This document shows, piece after piece, positions 25,999 through 34,964 of a stretch of 64,000 bases of DNA. The DNA is taken from positions 15,347-79,346 of the forward strand of contig CABSNK010000010.1 of NCBI GenBank assembly GCA_902479075.1, written 5' to 3'. The notes beneath the pieces were generated by a model that made no database searches, was not told the DNA's origin, and saw only the letters and a list, made by a program, of their open reading frames with translations. The stretch's first letter is position 1, and each line of letters opens with the position of its first letter. Made by a program: the position numbers and the translations under genes. This DNA comes from an uncultured Collinsella sp. (GTDB taxonomy: Bacteria > Actinomycetota > Coriobacteriia > Coriobacteriales > Coriobacteriaceae).

Positions 25999-27087
25999 CT
26001 ACCTTTCCGTGCAGCTAATACAGGGGTCGATGGTCAGGATAATCATGGGCACGTTGGCAAGGAGCACGCCCTGCAGCGCATGTGTCAGACCCGCCAGGTT
26101 TTGCGACGTCGGCGTGCGCACGCGGAAGCGGTCCAGGTTCTTGGTGCCGTTGCCGCGCACATAGTAATACGCCTCACCGCGCGGCTGCTCAATCACAACC
26201 TCGCCGCGCGCGCCGTCGGCCGGCGTGAGCTTGGTGCGCCCGCCGATGCCGTCGTGCGGAATCTTGCCCACAAGCTCCTTAATGATGTCCATGGCCTGCG
26301 TGACCTCGGCGCAACGCACCTGGCAGCGGGCATAGCAATCGCCGTCGGTGGCAACGATGGGTTCAAACGCAGCCAGATCCGCATAGGCACCGTCGCCGAA
26401 CATACGCACGTCGTAATCCACACCCGAGGCACGACCGAACGGGCCGACCATCGAAAGCTCCAGCGCGTCCTTTTTGCTGATCACGCCCACGCCATGCAGG
26501 CGCTCGCCGCAGCTGTTGTCGTCCAAAAACGTATGCACCAGGGCCTCGTAGTCGGGGCGCATGGCATCGAGCGTCTGGACAATGCCGGCCAGCTCGGAGT
26601 CCTCGATATCGTGCTTAAGGCCGCCGATCTCGTTAATCGACAGAATCACGCGCCCGCCGCAAGTACTCTCAAAGATCTTGAGAATCTGCTCGCGCAGGGT
26701 CCACGACCGATAGAACAGCGCCTCAAAACCAAAGGCATCGGCGAGCAGGCCCAGCCACAGCAGGTGCGAGTGAATGCGCGAAAGCTCGTGCAAAATAGTA
26801 CGGATATACTGCACGCGGCCGGGCACCTCGATGTCGAGCATGCGCTCGCAGGCTGTGGCATAGCCGTAGCTGTGGCCCACGGCGCAGATGCCGCAGATGC
26901 GTTCGGCGATGTAGCCAAACTGATGCATGTCGCGCTTTTCGGTGAGCTTCTCGAGTCCGCGGTGCACAAAGCCGATCTGCGGAATTGCCTCGATAACGCG
27001 GTCGTCCTCGATCACCAGGTCCAGATGAAGCGGCTCGGGCAGCACCGGGTGCTGCGGGCCAAACGGAATAACGGAGCGATGTGCCAT
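25999..27087 (-). CDS. Group 4 [NiFe] hydrogenase large subunit (EchE/NuoD-like)
   Basis: 362 residues of the NuoD/HycE/EchE family. Unlike NuoD it keeps both nickel-binding motifs: RICGICAVGHSYGY (L1, about residues 63-76) and DPCISC at the very end (L2), so the active site should be [NiFe]. The protein ends three residues after the last Cys (TER), that is without the C-terminal peptide that most [NiFe] hydrogenases lose by protease cleavage. Together with its neighbours it should oxidise reduced ferredoxin, produce H2 and pump ions. No Hyp maturation gene lies in the window. Confidence 0.9.
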   Translation of the reverse strand: MAHRSVIPFGPQHPVLPEPLHLDLVIEDDRVIEAIPQIGFVHRGLEKLTEKRDMHQFGYIAERICGICAVGHSYGYATACERMLDIEVPGRVQYIRTILHELSRIHSHLLWLGLLADAFGFEALFYRSWTLREQILKIFESTCGGRVILSINEIGGLKHDIEDSELAGIVQTLDAMRPDYEALVHTFLDDNSCGERLHGVGVISKKDALELSMVGPFGRASGVDYDVRMFGDGAYADLAAFEPIVATDGDCYARCQVRCAEVTQAMDIIKELVGKIPHDGIGGRTKLTPADGARGEVVIEQPRGEAYYYVRGNGTKNLDRFRVRTPTSQNLAGLTHALQGVLLANVPMIILTIDPCISCTER

Positions 27088-27092
27088 GGACC

Positions 27093-27809
27093 TTACGCCT
27101 CCTTTTTCTGCTTGTCGCGGGCGGCCTTGGCGGCAAGCGCCGCGCGGACCTTGGCCGCCTTCTCGGGATCCATGGCGGCGAGCTTTGCCTCCATCTCGGC
27201 GGCCTTGAGCGCGGCCTTCGCAGCAGCCTCATCATGCTGAGCATCGGAGCCGGCAGCCGCAGCGGGCTGAGCAGCGGCGCCCGCGGCATCGCCGGCGCTC
27301 GCAGTGCTCTCCCCTGCAGCAGCCGCAGCCGCGGCAGCCTTCTCGGCAGCGGCCTTGCGCGCCTTGGCCTCGGCGGCGGCACGGACCTTCATGGCCTTCT
27401 CGCGCGAGGCCTTCACCTCGGGCGTGATAACGCTCATGGGCTCGGCAGTCGAAACCTGGTAGAAAAAGCCCTTAAAGTCGATCTGCATGTCGGTGATGGC
27501 AAGACCAAATAGATCGTGCGCTTCGTTTTCAAACGGGAATACCGCCGGATAGTACGAGCTGACGGACGGAATCTCCTGGTACCGATCAATTCCCTCAACC
27601 ACCAGGTTCTCAATCGCATAACTGCCGTCCTGGGCGATCTGCTCCTGAGCAGCGCGAACGTTGATAAACGTATAGACCAAGCGATACGTGCCGTCGTCGA
27701 CGTTGCGCTCGGCGTGCATTTGCACAAAGCGCGCGCCGACGCCCTTGAGCGCCTGGACATGCGACAGGAGCTCGTCGATCCCAACGGTGGTATAGATAGC
27801 CTTTTGCAT
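27093..27809 (-). CDS. Hydrogenase subunit, NuoC/EchD-like, with Ala-rich C-terminal tail
   Basis: 238 residues. The first 130 match the 30-kDa (NuoC) family: ARFVQMHAERNVDDGTYRLVYTF and YPAVFPFENEAHDLFGLAI, close to the conserved ExxExxxDxFGxxF motif. Residues about 135-238 are a low-complexity Ala/Lys/Glu region, probably a long charged helix, not part of the family. It overlaps the NuoB-like gene by one base (TAATG) and ends five bases before the large-subunit gene. NuoC-like subunits bridge the small and large subunits. Confidence 0.87.
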   Translation of the reverse strand: MQKAIYTTVGIDELLSHVQALKGVGARFVQMHAERNVDDGTYRLVYTFINVRAAQEQIAQDGSYAIENLVVEGIDRYQEIPSVSSYYPAVFPFENEAHDLFGLAITDMQIDFKGFFYQVSTAEPMSVITPEVKASREKAMKVRAAAEAKARKAAAEKAAAAAAAAGESTASAGDAAGAAAQPAAAAGSDAQHDEAAAKAALKAAEMEAKLAAMDPEKAAKVRAALAAKAARDKQKKEA

Positions 27810-28384
27810 TACTCGGCCTCCTTTGCAGCGACGGGCGCGGCTGGCGTCCCAGCGGGCGTGTCGCCAGCCCCCGTAACTGCCACAAACCCGTCCTCGCCCA
27901 GCTCAACGCCGCCGTCCCAGGCAGCGGCACCGCCTACGGTAAGCGGGTCGCCGCCGGCGCGCATCACGGCCTCCTTCTGGTCCAGGATGCCGCACGCCTC
28001 CACGATGGCATCGATCACGGTCTCGGGGCGAATGGCGCATCCGGGCGCGTACACGTCCACGGGAATCGCGCGGTCCACGCCGCCGATCACGTTGTAGGCA
28101 TCGCGGAATACACCGCCCGAACACGCGCAGATGCCGCAGGCCACCACGCACTTGGGCTCGAGCATCTGGTTGTAGATCTGGCGCACGACGGGCAGGTTCT
28201 GGGCATTGACCGACCCCGTCACCAAAAAGATGTCCGCATGCTTGGGGTTGCCGGTGTTGACCACGCCAAAGCGCTCCGCATCGAACAACGGCGTGAGCGA
28301 GGCCAGCACCTCGATATCGCATCCGTTGCAGCTCGAGCCGTCGTAATGAATAACCCACGGCGAGCGTGACATTTTATGATCCAT
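27809..28384 (-). CDS. Hydrogenase small subunit (EchC/NuoB-like)
   Basis: 191 residues. Cys ligands of the proximal 4Fe-4S cluster are present: SSCNGCDIEVLA, VVACGICACSGGVF and VYAPGCAIRPE, the exact NuoB/EchC layout. A 45-residue Ala/Gly/Pro-rich tail follows residue 150. It pairs with the large subunit and passes electrons from the ferredoxin-like subunit to the [NiFe] site. It starts 12 bases after the fused membrane subunit. Confidence 0.92.
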   Translation of the reverse strand: MDHKMSRSPWVIHYDGSSCNGCDIEVLASLTPLFDAERFGVVNTGNPKHADIFLVTGSVNAQNLPVVRQIYNQMLEPKCVVACGICACSGGVFRDAYNVIGGVDRAIPVDVYAPGCAIRPETVIDAIVEACGILDQKEAVMRAGGDPLTVGGAAAWDGGVELGEDGFVAVTGAGDTPAGTPAAPVAAKEAE

Positions 28385-28396
28385 GGATGCCGCCTC

Positions 28397-31279
28397 CTAA
28401 ATAAACACGTCGACGAGGATGGGCATAAGGTTGAGCAGGCCAAACACCAGCGCCACGCCCCATCCGAGCTTAAAGCAGCTGCGCCAGGTGCTGCGTGCGA
28501 AGGTGTTATCGATCAGTACCTCGACAAAATACGTCGCGACCATCACGACCAGGGCGACCACCCAGCTCACCGGGTTGTCCCAGACGAAGAACATGCCCAC
28601 CCACATCAAAAACAGCACGGTCTCGCACCAGTGCATAAGGGTCATCTTGGCCAGCGTGCCGCCGCTCATCTCGGTGGCGACGCCCTGGACAATCTCCTGA
28701 TGCGCGTGATGCGAGTACGAAAGATCGAACGGCGACTTGCGCAGCTTGATGGTAAGCACCGCGAGCAGCGCGAGGAAAATGGGCGCGCTGTACACGATGA
28801 TGGGGGCTGACTGCCCCGTCACGGCGATGGAATCAAAGCTATCGGTGGCAAGATACAGGCCCACGCTCATCAGCAGAACGGCGGGCTCGTAGCTCATAAC
28901 CTGCAGCAGCTCGCGGTCGGCGCCAACCTGGGCAAACGGACTTTGCGTCGAGGCGGACGCCAGTACCACAAAGATCGCGGCGAGCGTAACCATAAAGGCG
29001 CACAGCAGCGTGTTGGAACCCGACACAAAGATGCCGCCGCCCACCACGGTAAAGATGAGCGCGCACGCCATGTAGGTATCGTCCATGGTGTTTACGCTGG
29101 CAGGAGCCTTGCGCAGCAGCTTGGCAACGTCGTAGAAGGGCTGGATCAGGCGCGGACCCACGCGGCCTTGCATGCGGGCCGAAAGTTTGCGGTCAACGCC
29201 GTCGATCAGGCCGCCCACAAGCGGCGCAATCAGGGCAAACGCCACGGTGCCAATAAATATGCCCACGACGCCCGAGCCTTCGAAATACTTGCCGCGCAGC
29301 ACCGAGGGCGCGCTCATGGCAAGCCGCTCGGGCCCAATCCACGCGCAGCACAGCAGCGCAAACAAGATAATGCTGCAGCACACGACGCTACCCGCGGGGC
29401 CAATACGCTTCTCGCCAAGGGCGTCCTCCGAGTACCAATTGCGCTTTTCGGCCTTCACCTCATGTCCCATCGAGCCGCGGAAATGGCGGTAATTGTCGGT
29501 TCCCACGCCCGAAAGATATACGTTTACGTGCGGTTTGTTGCTCACGCGGAATGAAGTCAGCAGCACCACGGCGATAAACGCCACGATAACCACCATCAGA
29601 TACATGGCGTCCTTGCCGATAACGTACGGCACACGGCCAAACACCATGGCCAAGTAAGGCGACACCAGACCGCTCGAGATAACCGGGAACGCCACACAGC
29701 ACAGAATCAGCAGTGCGGCGATGGTGTTGAGCGCCATCCATTCGGTCTTATGGACATTGACCTCAACGTTTTGAGCCGTGGGGTCGACGCCCGAAAGCTT
29801 GGCAAGCCACTTGCCCCAGAAAAAGAACGTCGCGGCCGAGCCAAAGGCAAGCACCATGATCATGAGTACGTTGCCGGTCTGCGCGAACGCCACCAGGGCG
29901 CCCCACTTGGACACGAGCATGCCAAACGGCGCCACAAACATGCCCATGATGCCCAGCATCATCAGGCGCGTCAGGTGCGGCATGCGGCTGAACATACCGT
30001 CCATGTCCTCGATATCGCGGCTGCCGATATGATGCTCGGCCGTGCCCACGCACAGGAACAGCAGCGACTTGGCCACCGTGTGGAACAAGATCAGGAAGAT
30101 GGCCGCCCATACGGCCTCGGGCGCGCCGACACCCAAGCAGGCGCTGATGAGGCCCAAGTTGGAAATGGTGGAGTACGCGAGTACGCGTTTGGCGTTGCTC
30201 TGCGAGATGGCCATGAGGGCAGCGAGCAAAAACGTGATGGCACCCACACTCGTAACCATAAAACCGGTCACGGGATAGATGGCATAGAGCGGGCTCAGCT
30301 TGACCATCAGGAACACGCCGGCCTTGACCATGGTCGACGAGTGCAGCAGGGCGCTCGTGGGCGTGGGGGCAACCATGGCACCCAACAGCCAAGTGTGGAA
30401 CGGCATCTGTGCGGCCTTGGTGAGTGCGGCGAGCGACAGTAGAATGACCGGCATCACCAGCAGCGCGGATTGCGCGGTTCCGGCGCCGGAAAGCTCGATC
30501 ATGCCCGAGATGGTCAGCGGCATGCCGTTGACGTGCAGGAACATAAGGCCCGCCAAAAACGCGATGCCGCCCAGCATGTTCAGGATGATCTGGGTGAAGG
30601 CGTTTTTAATGGCCTCGGGCGTGCGCGTGTAGCCAATCATAAGGAACGAGCACACGGTGGTGATTTCCCAGCCACAGAACAGCCACTCAAGGTTGTCGCT
30701 CGTCACGATGACGAACATGGCCGAGAGGAACAGGAACATAAGCGCCAGGAACTGCGGGCGTCGATCGGGCGCGGTCTGCCCGCGCAGCGCGGCCTCGTGC
30801 TCGTCATGGGCCTGGAAGTCCTTCATGTAGCCCAGGGCATACACGCAGATTAGGCTGCCGACGATGCCGACGGCGAGGACCATGATCACGCTCATGTAGT
30901 CTAGGTAGAGCGGCGTGGCGGTGACGGCTTCGGCCGCGGGCAGCGTCATGGCTGCAAAGGCGAGTGAGCCCACCAGCTGGACTATGCCGAGCACCGTGGT
31001 AAGCGCGTTCTTATATTTGTGCGCGTTGTACAGGATGACGGCGCACAGAATTACGTCGATGACGGAGCTGATGATCGAGAGCACATGCGAGGTGCCGGGG
31101 GCAACCTCAAAGCTCTGCGGACCCGTGCCAAAAAACATGACGGCGACTACAACTGTCACCGCCATAATAATGCCGGAACCTATGAGCCCCACCGCATCGC
31201 GGGCGCGGTCACCGCGCGCGAGCAGCATGCCCAGCGCCGGTACCAGCGGAAACAGGGTAAGGAAATACAGTAGCGTCAT
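28397..31279 (-). CDS. Fused hydrogenase membrane arm: antiporter-like (NuoL/EchA) plus NuoH/EchB
   Basis: 960 residues. Residues 1-about 615 are an antiporter-like subunit with about 14 to 16 helices and the family core (MPFHTWLLGAMVAPTPTSA, then LLHSSTMVKAG, near 290-330). Residues about 640-960 are NuoH/EchB: ARMQGRVGPRL and QPFYDVAKLL (about 700-722), GADRELLQVMSYEP and SPFDLSYSHHAHQEIV. In Ech and complex I these are two separate proteins; here one frame runs through with a polar linker (about 585-635). It is the first and largest gene of the operon and should couple electron transfer to H+ or Na+ pumping. GGGGGAG precedes the ATG. Confidence 0.9.
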   Translation of the reverse strand: MTLLYFLTLFPLVPALGMLLARGDRARDAVGLIGSGIIMAVTVVVAVMFFGTGPQSFEVAPGTSHVLSIISSVIDVILCAVILYNAHKYKNALTTVLGIVQLVGSLAFAAMTLPAAEAVTATPLYLDYMSVIMVLAVGIVGSLICVYALGYMKDFQAHDEHEAALRGQTAPDRRPQFLALMFLFLSAMFVIVTSDNLEWLFCGWEITTVCSFLMIGYTRTPEAIKNAFTQIILNMLGGIAFLAGLMFLHVNGMPLTISGMIELSGAGTAQSALLVMPVILLSLAALTKAAQMPFHTWLLGAMVAPTPTSALLHSSTMVKAGVFLMVKLSPLYAIYPVTGFMVTSVGAITFLLAALMAISQSNAKRVLAYSTISNLGLISACLGVGAPEAVWAAIFLILFHTVAKSLLFLCVGTAEHHIGSRDIEDMDGMFSRMPHLTRLMMLGIMGMFVAPFGMLVSKWGALVAFAQTGNVLMIMVLAFGSAATFFFWGKWLAKLSGVDPTAQNVEVNVHKTEWMALNTIAALLILCCVAFPVISSGLVSPYLAMVFGRVPYVIGKDAMYLMVVIVAFIAVVLLTSFRVSNKPHVNVYLSGVGTDNYRHFRGSMGHEVKAEKRNWYSEDALGEKRIGPAGSVVCCSIILFALLCCAWIGPERLAMSAPSVLRGKYFEGSGVVGIFIGTVAFALIAPLVGGLIDGVDRKLSARMQGRVGPRLIQPFYDVAKLLRKAPASVNTMDDTYMACALIFTVVGGGIFVSGSNTLLCAFMVTLAAIFVVLASASTQSPFAQVGADRELLQVMSYEPAVLLMSVGLYLATDSFDSIAVTGQSAPIIVYSAPIFLALLAVLTIKLRKSPFDLSYSHHAHQEIVQGVATEMSGGTLAKMTLMHWCETVLFLMWVGMFFVWDNPVSWVVALVVMVATYFVEVLIDNTFARSTWRSCFKLGWGVALVFGLLNLMPILVDVFI

Positions 31280-31528
31280 ACCATCACTCCCCCATGCAAA
31301 AACGCTGCAATTGTTTAACGTTATAGCTCAATTACAGGGTTGCGGTGGCAGGTTTTCGGTCAACTGGGGAGTTTTAGGCGTACGGGGTAAGGGCACGTCC
31401 GCACTGGAGTAGAGGGTGACGTTTCCTTACCGCAGCGACGGGCGCGCGGGCCACTGTGTGCGGTTTATTGGCCACGTTGAAGGATGTCCCGATAGGCTCG
31501 CGGCGGTTCGAAAAGTTGGCGCGGCAAG

Positions 31529-31550
31529 AAAAATGCGCCTCGTGGGCGCA
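31529..31550 (-). terminator. Small terminator behind the transposase remnant
   Basis: On the minus strand TGCGCC pairs with GGCGCA across five bases and is followed by five T. It begins 13 bases after the stop codon, leaving no room for a second transposase frame. Confidence 0.5.
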
Positions 31551-31562
31551 CCATCCCGTTCG

Positions 31563-31982
31563 CTATTCCGGCTTTTTAACGCGCGGCTTGCGACCCCGCG
31601 GCTTATCGACCAGCGCCGCCTCGCCGCCGTCGCGGTACTGGCGGCACCAAGCCTTGACCGAAGACTCGCTGGGAATCTTGTGCTTGATCATAGCCTCGCG
31701 AACCGTAAGGCCGTTTTCCATGCGGTCCTTAACCACGGCGAGTTTCACCTCGTACGAATATGTATGATGGCGAGTGCCCGCGTTGAGCACGGCATCGGCA
31801 CCGCCCACGGCATACGCGCGGGCCCACTGACGAGCCGTGGCCTGGGGAATGCCGAGCTCCGCGGCGAGGGCGCGATGACCGACCCCCTCTTGGAGGACCT
31901 CGACGGCACGCTGCCTAACCTCGGGCGCATGCGTGCGAGTCCTAGTGCTTCCGACATACCTGCCACTTCTTAGCCTTAACCG
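31563..31982 (-). pseudogene. IS3-type OrfA-like double helix-turn-helix protein, start lost
   Basis: The frame is open from 31982 to the stop at 31563. It reads two helix-turn-helix units: HAPEVRQRAVEVLQEG...LAAELGIPQATARQWARAY and YSYEVKLAVVKDRMENGLTVREA...IPSESSVKAWCRQYRDGG, followed by a basic tail (PRGRKPRVKK). This matches IS3-family OrfA. No ATG, GTG or TTG exists in frame ahead of the first unit; the only good start (ATG at 31957, behind AGGT) is in another frame, so a frameshift near 31940 is likely. A GTG at 31808 could still give an 81-residue product. No OrfB and no clear terminal repeats are present. Confidence 0.6.
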
Positions 31983-31985
31983 TTA

Positions 31986-32290
31986 ATCTGCTTTCTTACG
32001 TGCATGTTAGATAGTAGCATTTTGCTGTTTGCTCAAAACAGTTAATTAAAATAGACGCGGCGTTATCTGGGCATTTGGCACCAATTTACGACGTTTCTTT
32101 ATCGATTATTTACGCTGGTAGCTGACTCGCAGCTAATCGTCATTCGCTTGTCACCAAAATTGGCATCTCTTTATGTCTTTTGGTATAGAGGATATAATTA
32201 TTAACCCCTCCCCCAATAATTTTGAGCGGCCTGCAAGGTAGTAGATGTCCTCACTCCTCATGATTACCGCGCACTGCCCTCCACCGGAGC
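31986..32290. other. Gene-free, AT-rich stretch
   Basis: This 305-bp stretch is much richer in A and T than its surroundings. A TATAAT box (32193-32198) on the plus strand has only a weak TTTATG 17 bp upstream. No convincing gene was seen. The low GC and the neighbouring transposase remnant suggest acquired DNA. Confidence 0.4.
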
Positions 32291-32334
32291 AAAACAAAAA
32301 GGGCGGGACCTGCTGCGCTTGCAGACCCCGCCCC
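32291..32334 (-). terminator. Terminator of the old-yellow-enzyme gene
   Basis: On the minus strand GGGCGGGGTCTGC pairs with GCAGGTCCCGCCC (one bulge) and is followed by TTTTTGTTTT. Confidence 0.85.
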
Positions 32335-32405
32335 GGTTGACACCCCATGGGACGCAGTCGGGCGAGGCAGATCCGTGCTACCGCCCCGCCTGGCCGCGAA
32401 GTTAA

Positions 32406-34436
32406 CTACAGCTCGTTGGCCGCGTGATATGCCGTGCGAATGGCGCTCGCAATGTCGGCGGTGCGCTCGCCCGAGCAGTCGCCCACGCAAGTCACGGGCA
32501 CCGTCACGCCGTCCAGGTCAAACGCGTTGGCCTTGGAGCCCACGGCCATCACCACGTAATCGCAGGCGATCTTCACCGGCTCCTCGGCGCCGTCCTCAGC
32601 GGTATGAACAGCCTCCACGCCCTCGTCGGTAATGGCGGTCAGACGGGTCTTAACATGCTGCTCCACGTTGTGCTCGGCAAAGTCGCTCACAATCAGCGGC
32701 AGAATGGTCTCGGACTCGCCCGCGGCAATCTTGTCGAGCATCTCCACGATCGTTACCTCGCAGCCGTGCTGCAGCAGGTACTCGGCAGTCTCGGTGCCCA
32801 CCAGGCCACCGCCAATGACGGCGACGCGGCCCGTAAGCTCCACCTTGCCGGCCAGCACGTCCCAGCTCGAGACGACCTTGTCCGAATCGGCACCCGGAAC
32901 GGGGATGACCACGTCGTGCGCGCCCACGGCCACAATCGCGGCGTCGGCAGCGTTGAGGTCCTCAGCAGTAGCGACATGGTTGAGCTCAACCTTCACGCCC
33001 AGGCCAGGCAGAATCTTCTCGTAGTACTCGACCGAGCGCATGATCTCATCCTTGCGCGGGGGCGCAGCCGCCAGCACAATCTGGCCGCCCAGATGATCGC
33101 TCGCCTCATAGACGGTCACGTCGTAGCCGCGCTTGGCCGCCACGCGTGCGGCCTCCAGGCCGGCGATGCCGCCGCCCACCACGGCGATCTTCTTGTCGCC
33201 CTCGCCCGGCTTAATGGCGACGGTCGCCTCGTCGCCGTTCTCGGCATTGAGCACGCACGAGATGTACTTGCGGTTTTGAATCGCGTCGACGCAGCCCTTG
33301 TTGCAGTTGAGGCACTCTCGAATGGGCTCGCCCGTGGCGGCCTTCAGCGCAATGTCGGGGTCGCACATGAGCGAGCGGCCATAGGCGATGATGTCGGCGG
33401 CGCCGTCTTCCAGAATCTTCTCGCCGGCCTCGACCGAGACAACACGGCCGACGGTTGCCACCGGCACGGAGACCAGGGCCTTGACGCGCTCGGCCACGGG
33501 CAGCGTCCAGTTGTAGGGCATGGCACCCATGGGCGGAATGGTGTCGCCCATGTTGCCGGTGTGGTTGGCCTGTGCAACCTGGATCATGTCGATGCCCGCA
33601 TCCTCGAGCAGCTTGGCAAACTCGCAGGCCTCGTCGGGCTGCAGGCCGCCCTTGCCGCGCGGCGTGCCGTCGGGGTTCTCCATGATCACGGGGAGCTTGT
33701 ACTCCACCATCAGCTGCGGCGCGGCCTCCTTGATGGCAGCGACGACCTCCAGCGCGTAGCGAACGCGGTTCTCGAACGAGCCGCCGTACTCGTCGGCGCG
33801 CTTGTTGAGAATGGCCGAGCACAGTGAACCCACCAGACGGTCGCCGTGGACCTCGATGGCGTCGATGCCGGCCTGCTGTGCGCGGGCGGCCGAGGCGGCG
33901 ATGGATTCCTTGATCTGGGTGAGCTGCTCCACGCTCGCCTCGTTCACAAAGTGCTGCATGTCGTGATGCAGCTTGGCGTAAGCCTGCTTGCGAATCTCGT
34001 TGGACTCGGCCATCTTGGCGGCAAAGGTCTCCTCGTCGCCGGCGGCCTTGGCCTCCTGCGCGGCCTTGGCGGCAGCCATGGAGCCCATGACCATGCGACC
34101 GACGCCGGGCACGTCGTACTCGGGGTGGAACAGCTGCAGCGCAACCTTGGCGCCGTACTTGTGGACGGCGTCGGCCAGCGCCTTAAACGTGGGGATTTGG
34201 GCATCGGTCGCAAGCTTGGGCGTGGGGCTTGCGGTCATAACGGGAGCAACATCGCCGATGACGATGTAGCTCACGCCGCCACGGGCCAGGCGCTCGTAAA
34301 AAGCCAGGCTGCGCTCGCCAATGGAGCCGTCGCGCTCCTCGTAGCCGGTGGTAAGCGGCGGGAACATAATGCGGTTCTTGAGCTCAAGGGGGCCAACCGT
34401 AATGGGCTGGAGCAGCTTGGATGCAGGTGCGGTCAT
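32406..34436 (-). CDS. NADH:flavin oxidoreductase / 2,4-dienoyl-CoA-reductase-like Fe-S flavoenzyme
   Basis: About 676 residues. An old-yellow-enzyme TIM barrel (1-360; LKNRIMFPPLTTGY, IDAIEVHGDR, EYGGSFENRVRYA, GRSLMCDPD) is followed by a 4Fe-4S motif (CLNCNKGC ... YISCVLN, about 374-395), an FAD-binding segment VVGGGIAGLEAARVAA (about 413) and an NADH-binding segment VIGGGLVGTETAEYL (about 550). This is the layout of FadH, BaiCD/BaiH and trimethylamine dehydrogenase. It likely reduces an alpha,beta-unsaturated substrate (enoate, steroid or bile-acid type); the substrate is not readable. The start at 34436 was chosen because AGAGAGGA sits six bases upstream. Confidence 0.88.
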   Translation of the reverse strand: MTAPASKLLQPITVGPLELKNRIMFPPLTTGYEERDGSIGERSLAFYERLARGGVSYIVIGDVAPVMTASPTPKLATDAQIPTFKALADAVHKYGAKVALQLFHPEYDVPGVGRMVMGSMAAAKAAQEAKAAGDEETFAAKMAESNEIRKQAYAKLHHDMQHFVNEASVEQLTQIKESIAASAARAQQAGIDAIEVHGDRLVGSLCSAILNKRADEYGGSFENRVRYALEVVAAIKEAAPQLMVEYKLPVIMENPDGTPRGKGGLQPDEACEFAKLLEDAGIDMIQVAQANHTGNMGDTIPPMGAMPYNWTLPVAERVKALVSVPVATVGRVVSVEAGEKILEDGAADIIAYGRSLMCDPDIALKAATGEPIRECLNCNKGCVDAIQNRKYISCVLNAENGDEATVAIKPGEGDKKIAVVGGGIAGLEAARVAAKRGYDVTVYEASDHLGGQIVLAAAPPRKDEIMRSVEYYEKILPGLGVKVELNHVATAEDLNAADAAIVAVGAHDVVIPVPGADSDKVVSSWDVLAGKVELTGRVAVIGGGLVGTETAEYLLQHGCEVTIVEMLDKIAAGESETILPLIVSDFAEHNVEQHVKTRLTAITDEGVEAVHTAEDGAEEPVKIACDYVVMAVGSKANAFDLDGVTVPVTCVGDCSGERTADIASAIRTAYHAANEL

Positions 34437-34577
34437 GGACATTCCTCTCTTGTAGGCGCGGCGGCGATGGTGCCGCGTAGTTGTCTAGAGGATATGGCAT
34501 GGGAATACAACAGCGCAACGGAAATCGGCGGATAACAGGTAGCGGCAGGTGGATGGGGCGGGACGGCCCGTCGGTTT

Positions 34578-34876
34578 GTCTCAATCTGTAACAGTTACTC
34601 AGCAAAACCGGGTCTTACTGTTACAGATCGAGACATTCCTCTCAACCCATCCTCAACAATCTAGATCTGTAACAGCTAGGCCCACTTTTGACCCCTCCCT
34701 GTTACAGATTGAGACAAACCAAACCCGCCTGCCGGAAAATCTCAATCTGTAACAACAACTCGGCAAAATCCGTCCCTCGTGTTACAGATTTAGACAAACC
34801 GTCCGGGCGGGAACTCAACATCTCAATCTGTAACACCTAGCCGTCCAAATCGGGTCTAGATGTTACAGATCGAGAT
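34578..34876. repeat. Array of four hairpins with an 80-81 bp period (CTCAATCTGTAACA family)
   Basis: Each unit is TCTCAATCTGTAACA, 25-30 variable bases, then TGTTACAGATYGAGA. The ATCTGTAAC cores start at 34584, 34665, 34745 and 34825. Units: 34578-34634, 34663-34715 (left arm partly decayed), 34740-34795, 34820-34876. Spacers inside and between units differ. Matching arrays lie at 50045-50264 and 57065-57202. The array sits between the tRNA terminator and the flavoenzyme start. Confidence 0.85.
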
Positions 34877-34924
34877 TTTGTTTGAGAGGTTGAGAATTGG
34901 ACCGAAAGCACGGTCCCGAAATAA

Positions 34925-34957
34925 CAAAAAAGCTCGCCGGCTAGGCCGACGAGCTGC
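34925..34957 (-). terminator. Terminator of tRNA-fMet
   Basis: AGCTCGTCGGC pairs with GCCGGCGAGCT around CTA and is followed by six T, 10 bases after the encoded CCA. Confidence 0.9.
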
Positions 34958-34964
34958 AAGTTCT

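Noticed and set aside
25999..27087. Respiratory complex I (NuoD) rather than hydrogenase
   Set aside because: Both [NiFe] Cys pairs (RICGIC and DPCISC) are kept, whereas true NuoD lacks them; NuoE-G are also absent.
31280..31562. OrfB of an IS3 element behind OrfA
   Set aside because: No DDE-type frame is found; a 30-codon frame and a terminator follow instead.
32151..32348. A 65-codon frame in the AT-rich gap
   Set aside because: It crosses the terminator hairpin of the flavoenzyme gene, has no good start signal and a random-looking product.
34578..34876. Possible CRISPR array (regular repeats with unique spacers)
   Set aside because: Repeats alternate in orientation, arms are only about 15 bp, and no cas gene lies nearby. 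The pattern fits BIME-like hairpins.
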